Shown here one piece after another: positions 43,725 to 53,244 of a DNA stretch of 64,000 bases; position 1 is the first letter of the stretch; each line of letters opens with the position of its first letter. The stretch covers positions 62,001 to 126,000 of the forward strand of contig NZ_SNXB01000006.1 in the NCBI RefSeq assembly GCF_004362055.1, read 5' to 3'. Source of the DNA: Flavobacterium sp. 245 (lineage in GTDB: Bacteria > Bacteroidota > Bacteroidia > Flavobacteriales > Flavobacteriaceae). The translations under genes were made by a program, and so were the position numbers. Under the pieces are notes generated by a model that was not told the origin of the DNA, ran no database searches, and saw nothing but the letters and a program-made list of their open reading frames with translations.

Positions 43725-45236
43725 CTAAATATAATCATCTGCCTGTTTTAAAGGAAGGGTCACTGTAAATTCAGCGCCATTGTCTTTCTCCCCGCCAGCT
43801 GTAATGGAACCATTGTGCCTTTTGGCTATTTTTCGGCACAGGGCAAGTCCGAGACCGTTTCCTTCGAACTCGTCCTTGGAGTGCAGCCTTTCAAAGGCCG
43901 TGAATATTTTCTCGGCAAAAACGGGATCCAGTCCAATGCCGTTGTCCTTTATTTTTATTTCCAGCACCTCAATGCCTTGTGGATTGTTTATAATAGTAGA
44001 AGTGATGATCACCCGCGGCGGCTCATCGGCTTTTGAGAACTTCAGCCCGTTATGTATCAGGTTGTAAAAAAGCTGGTGGATAAGGATAGGCGCCCCCTGG
44101 ATCTGGGGAAGCTCACTTATCACCAGAATGGCTCCTTTTTCATTTATGATCAGTTCCAGATCGGTTTTGATATTTTCAATGACCAGGTCAAGGTTTATTT
44201 TCTCAACAGGCTGTGCTCTTTTGTCCAGTGTCGAGTAGGCAAGGATGCCTTCGATGATCGTCTGCATTCTCTGGGCGGACTGATCTACTTTATCCAGGTA
44301 CTTTTCTGCATTTTCATTAAAAAGGGTCTGCAGTTCTCCTCTGAGAAGACTGTTAAAGGTTTTTATTTTTCGCACAGGCTCTTTAAGGTCATGGCTCACC
44401 ACTCCGGCGAAATGCAGCAGGTCATCATTGGATCTTTGCAGCTCCTCTGTATTTTGGGCAACCTGTCTTTTGAGCTCCTGCTCAAAGGCTTTCTGCTCGT
44501 GGATATCCTGAACAATGCCAATGATGGTGGTGGGGTTTCCATTTTCATCCTTGATGATTTTGCCGTCTATCTTTACCCAGCGAAGAGAGCCGTCATCATG
44601 TACAATTCTGGCCTCGTAGGATATTTTTCCCGTTGTCTGCGCCTGCTGGTGCGCTTCTTCACGGAGTTTTTGGTCCTCGGGATGCAGTCTGGCAATAAGC
44701 TGCTCATTGGTAACTTCCCCTTCTATGGACCAGATGATATTGAAATTGCCGCAGGTTGTGATTTTTTTGCTCGCAAGGTCGATCTGGTAGGTTCCCATGC
44801 CCGAGGAGCCGACGGCCATACGCAGCCAATGGTCTGAATTCTGCACCTGCTCTCTGGCCTGGTGCAGGTCCGTTACATCCACACCGGTATTCATTACGCC
44901 ATAGATGTTTTTCTGAGCGTCAAAAAGGGGGATAAAGCTGTAGTTGAAATAAAAAGTTTTTAAAACCCCGTCAATGATCAGCTCTACCTTTTTGTCCTTG
45001 GCATGAAAAGCAGTCCCGGTTTTAAATACGCCGAGTGCCTGGTCAAAGATCAGCTGATTTCCAATTTCGGGAAGGATCTCGAGATAATTTTTCCCCATTA
45101 CATCCTCTCCTTTCCCCCAGGTTTTGATCATGGCAGGGTTGGCCAGTGCTATCCGGAGTTCTTCTCCGGTATAAACAGCTATAGGCAGAGGGGTATTATC
45201 CACAATGTCTTTCAAAAGTATAAGGTTATCATACAT
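43725..45236 (-). CDS. PAS-domain sensor histidine kinase
   Basis: A 503-residue soluble kinase without transmembrane helices. PAS 1 is at ~10-125 and PAS 2/PAC at ~140-250 (DGSLRWVKIDGKII, IGIVQDIHEQK). A coiled linker leads to the HisKA site VVSHDLKEPVRK with His282 and a HATPase domain with HNGLKFS, DNGIGLD and GNGLGLALCRKIAKRHNG. It probably senses an internal signal such as light, oxygen or redox and passes phosphate to a response regulator not encoded next to it. Monocistronic. Confidence 0.92.
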   Translation of the reverse strand: MYDNLILLKDIVDNTPLPIAVYTGEELRIALANPAMIKTWGKGEDVMGKNYLEILPEIGNQLIFDQALGVFKTGTAFHAKDKKVELIIDGVLKTFYFNYSFIPLFDAQKNIYGVMNTGVDVTDLHQAREQVQNSDHWLRMAVGSSGMGTYQIDLASKKITTCGNFNIIWSIEGEVTNEQLIARLHPEDQKLREEAHQQAQTTGKISYEARIVHDDGSLRWVKIDGKIIKDENGNPTTIIGIVQDIHEQKAFEQELKRQVAQNTEELQRSNDDLLHFAGVVSHDLKEPVRKIKTFNSLLRGELQTLFNENAEKYLDKVDQSAQRMQTIIEGILAYSTLDKRAQPVEKINLDLVIENIKTDLELIINEKGAILVISELPQIQGAPILIHQLFYNLIHNGLKFSKADEPPRVIITSTIINNPQGIEVLEIKIKDNGIGLDPVFAEKIFTAFERLHSKDEFEGNGLGLALCRKIAKRHNGSITAGGEKDNGAEFTVTLPLKQADDYI

Positions 45237-45472
45237 TGGTGGGTGAGTTTAGATTAGAACGAAAATATCTTTAATTCAGTTTTAAGGTGTTACGTAAATA
45301 TAAAAGATTGTTTCATAATTCCAATATAAAAATTTTACAGCGCTGTGGAATAATCAGAATTTTGCAGCAATGATTTATTTTTGATGATGGTTTCCATCCC
45401 AAAGAGGGCATTGCCCATCATATTGAGCAGCAGAGATTCTTGAAATAAACCCAGAGCGGTCATATCATTTTT

Positions 45473-45550
45473 TAGGGGCTCTCTTGCCGCTATACGCTGT
45501 ACCGGAGCGCCGACTGACCGGTGAAGTAATCTTTTGTGCCCAGGCCCGGG
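45473..45550 (+). repeat. Dispersed hairpin repeat, copy C (left half)
   Basis: ggggctctcttgccgctata, then ccggagcgccgactgaccgg, gtgaagtaatcttttgtgcc and caggcccggg. It ends abruptly and is followed 30 bp later by the fuller copy D, so this is a partial tandem copy. Confidence 0.6.
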
Positions 45551-45580
45551 TCAATTGTATATACTACTGTTTTTGAGGTC

Positions 45581-45691
45581 TAATATTATTTTTAGGAGCT
45601 TTTTCCCGCTATACGCTGCAATCTTTTGTGCCCAGCCCCGGCACAAAAGGATTTTCACTTCCATCGGGGCTAGGGCTGCTGATCAGCCCTG
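45581..45691 (+). repeat. Dispersed hairpin repeat, copy D
   Basis: taatattatttttaggagct, cccgctatacgctgcaatc, ttttgtgcc...ggcacaaaag (hairpin), gattttcacttccatcgggg and ctagggctgctgatcagccc. The cleanest copy in the window. About 90 bp on, cctgccggtacggcagg (45780-45796) is a perfect 7-bp-arm hairpin, then the ggctgtccata ending shared with copy B. Confidence 0.75.
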
Positions 45692-45971
45692 TTTTGGATA
45701 GATGCAAATTGGCCCACAACAATCAAATAAAAAAACTTCCTAATTGTTAATCTTAATCTGGTCAGGCTAATTTTATGTTCCTGCCGGTACGGCAGGCGGC
45801 TGTCCATACTCACATCTTCCGATCTGCTGGTGGAGTTGAATTCTATCGGTTTTTCAGTTATGTCCTATAACTAATTTATACCAGCCATATAATGGTCTCA
45901 TTGTAAAGGTTGGTACAAGCGAAGGATTTTTTATTTGAATAATTAAATAGATCCTTGGATTTATTTTTATG

Positions 45972-46691
45972 CTAGATGGCAACCTTTCCCCATAAAACCA
46001 CATCAGTCTTTTCCGCATATTGAACTTTGTCCGGCAAGATGCTGGTATTATATTTTCCTGCTTTGTAACAAATATCATTTACAGTAACATCCAATTCCTG
46101 TAGGTCCCATTGTGTATGATGTATATCAAACCTGAAGAGTTTATTGCACGTATAATCATACAGGGCATGTCTTTCAGTAAGCCAGAAGTCTAATGCCGTT
46201 TTTTCTTTTTGAGGTCTGATTTTTCCAATTGTAAGATCCAGATTTTGTTTTAGCGTTTTATTATTAGAAACAAACCGACTTGATGTTCTCTTTATTTTAG
46301 ACTTTTGGTAGGGAAGTCCAATAAATATTCGTGTAAGTAAGACTTCAGCTAGTTTGTCTGTTTCAATTGAAAACATATAAATACCAGGTTTATCATCTTT
46401 AATAACATATGTTCTTAGGTTTACTTCGTGAAAATTAGATATAAAAGGGAAAGGAGGAAGGTTTCTCAATCTCATATTTTTTACTTCAAAAGCTACCAGA
46501 GAAACCCAGGCCATGTTTTGATAAGTATCCAATTCAATTCCCTCTGGAATATATTCTTCTAAAAAGTAAACAGGCACTTCCCAATGTACAAAAATGGTTT
46601 TATGCCATTGCTGAAAATATTTCCATTTCTTCTTTGGCAGCGGATATTGTCTGTTATGAATATTTGTTAATATTTTATCTGGATTTTTCAT
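45972..46691 (-). CDS. DUF2071 (YqjF-like) protein
   Basis: A 239-residue cytoplasmic protein from ATG 46691; an earlier ATG at 46700 adds three residues. It has the DUF2071 pattern: FVHWEVPVYFLEEYIPEGIELD, AWVSLVAFEVKNMRLR, NFHEVNLRTYV, GIYMFSIETDK and a late LTERHALYDY. The structure is known to be a beta-barrel-like fold; the role is unknown. The gene stands alone in repeat-rich DNA. Confidence 0.85.
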   Translation of the reverse strand: MKNPDKILTNIHNRQYPLPKKKWKYFQQWHKTIFVHWEVPVYFLEEYIPEGIELDTYQNMAWVSLVAFEVKNMRLRNLPPFPFISNFHEVNLRTYVIKDDKPGIYMFSIETDKLAEVLLTRIFIGLPYQKSKIKRTSSRFVSNNKTLKQNLDLTIGKIRPQKEKTALDFWLTERHALYDYTCNKLFRFDIHHTQWDLQELDVTVNDICYKAGKYNTSILPDKVQYAEKTDVVLWGKVAI

Positions 46692-46903
46692 ATAGAGCAA
46701 TTATAAGGATCAGAATAAATTAATAACAAAGACAATCATGATCACATGCCTTGTCCGTTTGTTTATATTGACACGATGGCAAGTAAAATAATATACTTTG
46801 TGAACATTGGTCAAACCGATCAGAACTATAAATCCGTTTTTGTGGATTATTAGCTTGAGCGACCCATCGCTTTGTAACTTACTTCGGTTATCTTTTTTTA
46901 CTA

Positions 46904-47908
46904 TTATGGATTACCTTCCCCCCCGCTGGAGCCATAGATCTGGCCGGTCGCGTAGCTCGCATCATTTGCGGCTAGCTGCACATAGATAGACGCTAATTCG
47001 GCTGGTTGTCCGGGTCTTCCCATTGGGGTTTGCGAACCAAATTCTTTTAGTTTTTCCATAGTGGCCCCTCCACTCACCTGAAGGGCAGTCCATATTGGTC
47101 CGGGCGCAACACCATTTACTCTGATTCCCTTTGGAGCCAATTGTTTGGCGAGAGATTTAATATAATTGGTAGTGGCTGCTTTAGTCTGGGCATAATCGTA
47201 AAGATCCTCAGTAGGAGCATAGGCTTGTACTGAACTTGTTCCTATTATAGAAGCTCCGGGCTTAAGATAGGGCAAGGCAGCTTTGATAATCCAGAATGGC
47301 GCGTAAATGTTGGTTTTCATTGTCCAGTCAAATTCTTCTGTTGTAATGTCGAGTATTGATGCGTGTGTTTGCTGCCTTGCAGCATTGTTCACTACAATAT
47401 CAAGTCCGTCAAGTGCTTTTGCAGCTTGTTCTACAAGTGATTTGCAAAATGCCTCATCTCGCAAATCACCGGGAATTGCTACAGCTTTACGTCCTTCGGC
47501 TTTTATTAATTGGATTACTTCTCTGGCATCTTCTTCCTCAGTAGGATAATAATTTATAGCCACGTCAGCTCCTTCTCTTGCGTAAGCAATTGCAGCAGCT
47601 CTCCCCATTCCGGAATCACCACCCGTGATAAGTGCTTTACGTCCTTTTAATCTTCCTGTGCCTTTATAGCTTTTTTCTCCATGGTCTGGTCTGGGATTCA
47701 TTTTACTGACAAGACCCGGCCAGGGTTGAGACTGTTCTTTAAAGGGTGGTCGTGGATATTTTGTATTTGGATCTTCTGTCCCATTTGAAATATAAATTTC
47801 ATTGGAATTTAGTGCATTGGCCATTATAGGATTTATTGAGGCAGTTGCCAATACAGCTCCCATACCAGTAAGCGCGGAGCGGCGTGATATCGTGTTTTCA
47901 GTTTTCAT
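46904..47908 (-). CDS. Tat-exported short-chain dehydrogenase
   Basis: A 334-residue SDR with a Tat-type leader: SRRSAL (Arg9, Arg10) and a hydrophobic stretch ending near Ala32. The Rossmann motif TGGDSGMG is at 95-102, NNAA at 174-177, the catalytic Ser near 225 and YAQTK with Tyr239 and Lys243. The ~60-residue segment before the Rossmann fold, with PPFKEQSQPWPG, is typical of YghA/YhdF-like general-stress SDRs. A Tat leader means it is exported folded with its cofactor. Substrate unknown. Confidence 0.88.
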   Translation of the reverse strand: MKTENTISRRSALTGMGAVLATASINPIMANALNSNEIYISNGTEDPNTKYPRPPFKEQSQPWPGLVSKMNPRPDHGEKSYKGTGRLKGRKALITGGDSGMGRAAAIAYAREGADVAINYYPTEEEDAREVIQLIKAEGRKAVAIPGDLRDEAFCKSLVEQAAKALDGLDIVVNNAARQQTHASILDITTEEFDWTMKTNIYAPFWIIKAALPYLKPGASIIGTSSVQAYAPTEDLYDYAQTKAATTNYIKSLAKQLAPKGIRVNGVAPGPIWTALQVSGGATMEKLKEFGSQTPMGRPGQPAELASIYVQLAANDASYATGQIYGSSGGEGNP

Positions 47909-48248
47909 AATAATTCAATTTTGCGTTCCTAAAAAAAGTGATTTAATTACTATTTGTTGATAATGAGTCAAATATAAAAACGTGGTAAGAAAACATTTTA
48001 TAGAATTATTAGATTTTGTTATAAAAAGATAATCAGATAAAGTACAAAGTCGATTATAAAAAAATCCCAAAGAACTCCCTTGTTTAAATAAAAGAAATGA
48101 GAAAATATGTTATGTCATTTTTTAAATAGGATACAGATTATATTCTTGGGTAATCAATCTATTTACCTGTTTTTTTGGATAAAAATCCTCCCTACTAGTT
48201 GAAGGGCGCCCATTAGCGCAGTTGTAATGGTTTAAATGCTGAAATAAA
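47909..48248. other. Spacer without recognised features
   Basis: AT-rich 340 bp between the Tat SDR gene and decayed remnants. I see no gene, hairpin of note or repeat. Confidence 0.4.
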
Positions 48249-48894
48249 TCAACTAATTTTTTTATATTGATTTATGAAATTTAACCATATTATACTCATT
48301 GGCGATGCTAAGGAAGAACAGCAGATTTTCCTTACTGCCCTTGCTTTATTTAAATTAAAATAAGACAAAAGCGGTAGTTGCTTTTTGTGGTTGAACCATC
48401 CAATTTCAGCGGCATTCTCATCGGCTCCATCTGATATATATTTCAGGTGAAGAAACGCAATGCTCTCTCTTGCATTGGCTTTCATGGTGTTGTATATTTT
48501 TCTAAGATGCCCATTTCAAATCTCGCCGGTTCCGCAGATTCTTTCCTGTAAACCTGTCATTGCAAGACCGGATTGAAGAAGCACAGACAAGCCTGGCGGC
48601 GTTTCATAATAGGCGAATCCCAATCTCTGGAATCTATATCGCTTTTTACAAATTGATTACAACAATAAAATCTTCTTTTAGAAAATGATTTGCTTTGTGC
48701 TGATCCAAGATTTACAATCTGCGCTGGTCTTTTAATCTGAATAGCTTTGGTGAGTTCATAAGCGGCAATTATTTTTCCTAATAACTGTAATAAGCGAACG
48801 GTGACTATCAAAAGAATCTGCTGCTTCACATGCCAGTGCCAATGAAAATAATATGTTGCCAATTGCGAAGAATTGTTCCTGAGAAACGTTAATC
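48249..48894 (-). pseudogene. Decayed coding region of unknown origin
   Basis: Minus-strand frames that each look coding-like are broken: one from an ATG at 48894 (MINVSQEQFFAIGNILFSLA...) stops after 46 codons; another continues with ELTKAIQIKRPAQIVNLGSA to 48557; a third has RLGFAYYETPPGLSVLL; a last runs from 48485 (MKANARESIAFLHLKYISDG) to 48249. Codon choice suggests one former gene or two with several frameshifts. I cannot name the family. Confidence 0.35.
48274..48363 (+). pseudogene. Possible response-regulator N-terminal fragment
   Basis: A 29-codon frame MKFNHIILIGDAKEEQQIFL followed by TALALF resembles the first strand and helix of a receiver domain (ILLIDDxxxxxxFFxxAL). It stops before the phospho-acceptor Asp. 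It overlaps the minus-strand remnant, so only one of the two readings is likely real. Confidence 0.3.
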
Positions 48895-49072
48895 ATTACT
48901 GTTCTTTTTATCGTCAAATGTATTCGATCCAAAGGTTCTTATTTAAAAATAAATAAAACATTATACATGGAAGAAAAATAGATTTCGAATCAAAACGCTA
49001 AAGAAAAATGACTTGAACATTTATTTTATAAAATGCAAAAAAGATACCATCGCTGATATCTTTTGTACTTGT

Positions 49073-52000
49073 TTAGGACAATGGCAAATAAATAAAGAAA
49101 GTTGTTCCTTCATTTACTTTGCTCCTGACCGTTATATAGCCATTATGGTTTAATACAATCTTTTTAGATAAGGTAAGACCAAGTCCGCTGCCCTGATATT
49201 GGTCATGGTTGTGCAATCTGTAAAACGGATCAAAAATTTTTGATTCAAACTCCTGATTAAAACCAATACCATTATCGCTTACCAGAATTTTTACATAATT
49301 AAGATCTTTATTAGCGCCAATTTCCAGAATTTCTTCCGTTGAAGGCTGTTTGGTCTCAATTTTTATGTCCGGCGTAATTCCTTCTTTGGTGTATTTGATA
49401 GAGTTAAGGATTAAATGAGTGAAAAGCTGCTGTATTTGATAAGGTATTATATTCAATTGCGGAAATGGAGCAATTGTTATCACAGCACCCGACTCTACAA
49501 TAGTGTCTTTTATATCTGTAATAATTTTTTTGAAAAGTACATTCAGGTCTGTTTTTTTATATTCCTTTTCTATAAAATTGATACGCGAATAATCGATTAA
49601 ATCGGCAATTAGCTGGCTCATATTGGTTACAGCAAATAACATGCGTTCCAGATTATGTTTGGTGGATTCGCTTAAATTTTGCTCATTATCGATAATTCGT
49701 TTACAAAACATATGAATTTTGCGAAGTGGTTCCTGCAAATCATGACTTGCTGCAGAACTGAATGCTTCAAGCTGTTCGTTATAAGTCTGAAGTTGAGAAT
49801 TTTTGATCGTTAAAAGTTCATTTGCAGTAATCAGATCTGTAATGTCTTCGAGTGCCAGTAAAATCATTCCGGCCGGTTTGGCATTTAAAACCCGTCGTGC
49901 ATTTACCATCATGATTTTTTTGCCAATGCCTTTGCACATTGTCTCGACCTTAAAATCTTCAATCTCCGTTTTCTCGCCAACCATTTTAAAGATCAGCTCT
50001 TTAAAATCCGGAATATCCCATTGGCAATCTCCGATTTCAAAAAAAGAATGGCCTTCTGTTTCTTTTTCAGTGGTTTGAAAGTATTTGTAGAATGATGGAT
50101 TAGCACTTTTAACAAAAAAGTCCCTGTCGATAATCACCAAAGGTTCCCTAATAGTTTTAAAAACAGATTCTGAATAATTTCTCATCGAGGTTAATTGGTC
50201 CTGACGATCCATTAATTCATCGTTGACACACATCAATTCTTCATTATTAGACTGAAGTTCCTCTGTAGAGGTTTCCAACTCTTCGTTCATTGCCTGCAAT
50301 TCCTCATTGCTGCTTAGTAGTTCTTCATTTGTAGTCTGAAGTTCTTCAAATGCTGTCTGCTGTTCTTCCGTTACGCGTTTGATATCTTCACGAAGCTGCG
50401 CAAGTTCATTTTCAAGTTCGATGATACGCTGCTTGTCAGATCCTTTCGCGTTTGCTTTATCAGCATCGAACTCGGGAAGCGGTTTTTTATAAAAAAGAAC
50501 CATAAGATGTTCTTCATCATTAGGGATGGCAACTACTTCAAAAGAAGCCAGATACGGTTGGCCTTTTACTACAATATTATCTTTTGCCACGTTCTTGTGG
50601 TCTTTTTTTACTTTTAAAATAGCATTACGGAGTTCAAAACTAATTCCTTCACGCGCCATTTTCAAAACATTAAAATTGGGCTTTCCTGGTGATGGCAATA
50701 AAAAGAAACTTGTATCTCCATGAAAATGAACAATTTCAAGGTGTTCATTTATGATGACACTTGCAGGAGTATATTTCAAAAATAATAGATCAGATGCAAT
50801 TTTTCTAAAGTCTGTTTCAGGAGTATTTTTTTTATCCTTTAAATTGGCTTTTTCGCGCGCATTTATATTAGCGGGTTTAAAAGCTTCAGGTACATATCGT
50901 CCCGCAGCAAATTTGCGAACATATATTTTTTCGTTTTTACCAATAGGCTCAAATAAATTTTGTGCATTTGTGGTCGTTTCGGATTTGCCTAAAAGCAGAA
51001 TTCCTTTTTCTTTTAAGGAATAATGAAAAGAGCTTAATACCTTATTTTGTAAAAAAGGATCAAAATAGATCAGTACATTTCGACAGGAAACCAAATCGAT
51101 TCGGGCAAATGGGGGGTCTTTGATAAAGTTATGTACGGCAAAAATGCACATGTCACGAACCGCTTTATTAATGTGATAATGCCCATCGCGTTTTGTAAAA
51201 TAATTTTGTAGTCTTGCCGCAGAAACATGCTGTACATCCTGTGCCGAATAAATTGCGGTACGGGCTTTGGTGATACATTTTTCAGAAATATCCGAGGCAA
51301 AAATCTGCACTTTAATATCCTTATTATTCTTATCAGAAAGATATTCGTGCAGGGATATTGCTATAGAATAGGCTTCTTCCCCGGTGGCACATCCTGCAAT
51401 CCAGATACGCAGTGTATTATTGACTGTATTTTGTATTAAGGATGGAAAAACAATATGGGGTAAGGACTCAAAAAACTTACAATCCCTGAAAAAATAGGTA
51501 ACAGGTATTAAAAAATCGTTAAATAACAAGTCTTGCTCTGTTTTATCATTTCTAATAAAATTAAAATAATCTTCAAATGATTCTCTGCGAACAATAACCA
51601 TTCGTCTGGCAATGCGCCTTCTGATTGTAGGTTGTTTATAATGGCTAAAGTCATTTCCGGTTCTTAAAAAAACAAGGTTTAAAATTTGGTAAAGGATTTC
51701 CTCTTCATTTTTTGGTATATGTTCCTCCTCACTAAAGGCATGATTGGTTGTATAGTTTTTCTGTATCTGCAATAATTGCGGGGCTATAAGTTCAGGAGCC
51801 AGAATATAATCTACTACATCTGCATCAATGGCATTTTGAGGCATTCCCTTAAAGGCTGCAGAGTCGGGATCTTGTGCAATAGTTGTACCGCCAGATTCCT
51901 TTATTTTCTTGAAACCGTTAGTGCCGTCAAAAGCAGTACCTGATAGAATTACCCCTATTGCAAAGCTTTTATGCACATTGGCCAGAGATTCAAAAAAGGT

Positions 52001-52351
52001 GTCAATAATATTATTGTTTCTATCACTACGGGTTCTGGTGTAAAGTTTTAAAACGCCATCTTCTGCAATGAGGTTATTATTCTCGGGAATAATATAAATA
52101 TGATTGGGAGCCAGATTAATATCATTAATAATTTCATGAACCGGAATGGTTGTGCTTTGAGAGAGAATTTCGGTCAGATTACTGGGATGATCCGGCGATA
52201 GGTGCTGTACAATTACATACGCCATTCCAGAATTCTCTGGTATAGATTTAAGTACTTTCTTAAAAGCATCCAATCCTCCTGCAGAGGCTCCAATACCTAC
52301 GACAGGAAAATTTTGTTCGGTTTTTTCAGGTTTTATTACAGGAAGTTTCAT
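49073..52351 (-). CDS. CheB-CheR-PAS-histidine kinase fusion
   Basis: A 1092-residue multidomain signalling protein. The CheB methylesterase domain (residues ~12-200) has Ser23 in GIGASAGG, His50 in VQHLSPDH and Asp141 in SGTAFDGTNG. The CheR methyltransferase (~210-490) has TYFFRD, IAGCATGEEAYSI and DLVSCRNVLIYF. A long heptad coil of TNEELxSxNEELQ repeats (~645-725) leads to a PAS domain (~740-850), then HisKA (SSAASHDLQEP) and HATPase (HLILNSIKYT, DNGIGF, GSGLGLTLSK). No methyl-accepting protein is nearby, so the targets are unknown. It is 139 bp downstream of a single-domain response regulator. Confidence 0.93.
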   Translation of the reverse strand: MKLPVIKPEKTEQNFPVVGIGASAGGLDAFKKVLKSIPENSGMAYVIVQHLSPDHPSNLTEILSQSTTIPVHEIINDINLAPNHIYIIPENNNLIAEDGVLKLYTRTRSDRNNNIIDTFFESLANVHKSFAIGVILSGTAFDGTNGFKKIKESGGTTIAQDPDSAAFKGMPQNAIDADVVDYILAPELIAPQLLQIQKNYTTNHAFSEEEHIPKNEEEILYQILNLVFLRTGNDFSHYKQPTIRRRIARRMVIVRRESFEDYFNFIRNDKTEQDLLFNDFLIPVTYFFRDCKFFESLPHIVFPSLIQNTVNNTLRIWIAGCATGEEAYSIAISLHEYLSDKNNKDIKVQIFASDISEKCITKARTAIYSAQDVQHVSAARLQNYFTKRDGHYHINKAVRDMCIFAVHNFIKDPPFARIDLVSCRNVLIYFDPFLQNKVLSSFHYSLKEKGILLLGKSETTTNAQNLFEPIGKNEKIYVRKFAAGRYVPEAFKPANINAREKANLKDKKNTPETDFRKIASDLLFLKYTPASVIINEHLEIVHFHGDTSFFLLPSPGKPNFNVLKMAREGISFELRNAILKVKKDHKNVAKDNIVVKGQPYLASFEVVAIPNDEEHLMVLFYKKPLPEFDADKANAKGSDKQRIIELENELAQLREDIKRVTEEQQTAFEELQTTNEELLSSNEELQAMNEELETSTEELQSNNEELMCVNDELMDRQDQLTSMRNYSESVFKTIREPLVIIDRDFFVKSANPSFYKYFQTTEKETEGHSFFEIGDCQWDIPDFKELIFKMVGEKTEIEDFKVETMCKGIGKKIMMVNARRVLNAKPAGMILLALEDITDLITANELLTIKNSQLQTYNEQLEAFSSAASHDLQEPLRKIHMFCKRIIDNEQNLSESTKHNLERMLFAVTNMSQLIADLIDYSRINFIEKEYKKTDLNVLFKKIITDIKDTIVESGAVITIAPFPQLNIIPYQIQQLFTHLILNSIKYTKEGITPDIKIETKQPSTEEILEIGANKDLNYVKILVSDNGIGFNQEFESKIFDPFYRLHNHDQYQGSGLGLTLSKKIVLNHNGYITVRSKVNEGTTFFIYLPLS

Positions 52352-52490
52352 TAAGAATGCTGTTATTTAATCAAAGGTAAGAAGTCTTTTTCAATTTTTA
52401 AAAATGTTTTTTTTAATGGATATAAGGTATTGTTAAAGCGCATGTTTTTTAAAAATGGAAGGAACTTTAAACCTAAAAGTTTGCCAATAA

Positions 52491-52874
52491 TTATTTTTTA
52501 AATAATAAATTATTTAAAAGTTTTTTTAGCACATTAAAATCATTTGGTTTTGTGTAATAACCCTCGGCCCCCAGATTTTTTAAAATGGTTTTTATTTCAG
52601 AAGGTATGGAGGTTGAAAATATAATTATTGGAATGTGTCTTATATTTTCTTTCCTTTTAATTTCAGTCAGCACCTCAATACCATTCATAACGGGCATATT
52701 GATATCTAAGAATATGACATCAGGATTTATTTGCTTGTCAGTAAGCTGCTTTAAAGCATTTACAGGATTATGAATAGCAGTATATGCGGCAGATGAAACT
52801 TCGGCAAGTGCCTCAAAAAAGAAATGGCAGTCATCATAATCATCATCAATTTGTAGAATATTTTTATATTTCAT
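52491..52874 (-). CDS. Single-domain response regulator
   Basis: A 127-residue receiver domain without an output domain. Acidic Asp10-Asp11-Asp12, phospho-acceptor Asp57 in FLDINMP, Thr88 in IIFSTS and Lys109 in YYTKP complete the active site. It is encoded just ahead of the CheB-CheR-kinase fusion on the same strand and is the likely phosphorylation partner, working as a phosphorelay carrier or by protein binding. Confidence 0.92.
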   Translation of the reverse strand: MKYKNILQIDDDYDDCHFFFEALAEVSSAAYTAIHNPVNALKQLTDKQINPDVIFLDINMPVMNGIEVLTEIKRKENIRHIPIIIFSTSIPSEIKTILKNLGAEGYYTKPNDFNVLKKLLNNLLFKK

Positions 52875-53027
52875 AATGTTTGTTTTAAAGTGGGGTTGCT
52901 TTTTAATTAAATATGAAATTTAGATTTTATGGTAAGTGGTATTTATGTTTGGATTTTGGTTTTGCAAATTAGAAAACAGTTTTCATTCGTAAGATTTTTT
53001 TATATAATTAAGCAATGATTAGTGTCA

Positions 53028-53062
53028 AAAAAAGCTTGTTTGTAACAACAAGCTTTTTTTTT
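53028..53062. terminator. Hairpin terminator, bidirectional
   Basis: aaaaaagcttgtt (53028-53040) and aacaagctttttt (53047-53059) pair perfectly with a 6-base loop, with a T run on both strands. It most likely ends the small minus-strand lipoprotein gene at 53088-53244. Confidence 0.8.
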
Positions 53063-53087
53063 TAAAAAAATTGAGTATGTTAAAAAA

Positions 53088-53244
53088 TTAGTCTGTTAGT
53101 GACATATAAATTGTATCTGTATGAATAGTATAAGCTTCTTCTGCATCGCGTCTATAGTCTTCATCATCACAATTTGGAGCGCAATTTGCATTTATCATTA
53201 AAATTAAAAAAAAAGAAATATGTAAGTATGTTCTGTGTTTTCAT
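53088..53244 (-). pseudogene. Small lipoprotein gene with a homopolymer frameshift
   Basis: From ATG 53244 the frame reads MKTQNILTYFFFF and then ends early. If one base is removed from the nine-A run at 53206-53214, the frame becomes a 51-residue protein: signal peptide MKTQNILTYFFFLILMINANC with a lipobox, then a short acidic mature part (APNCDDEDYRRDAEEAYTI...) and a stop at 53088. The corrected product is a complete small lipoprotein and a terminator follows at the right distance, so the shift is either recent decay or a sequencing error. Confidence 0.55.

Noticed and set aside
44052..44837. A 261-codon plus-strand frame
   Set aside because: It is antisense to the PAS histidine kinase gene, which has full domain support.
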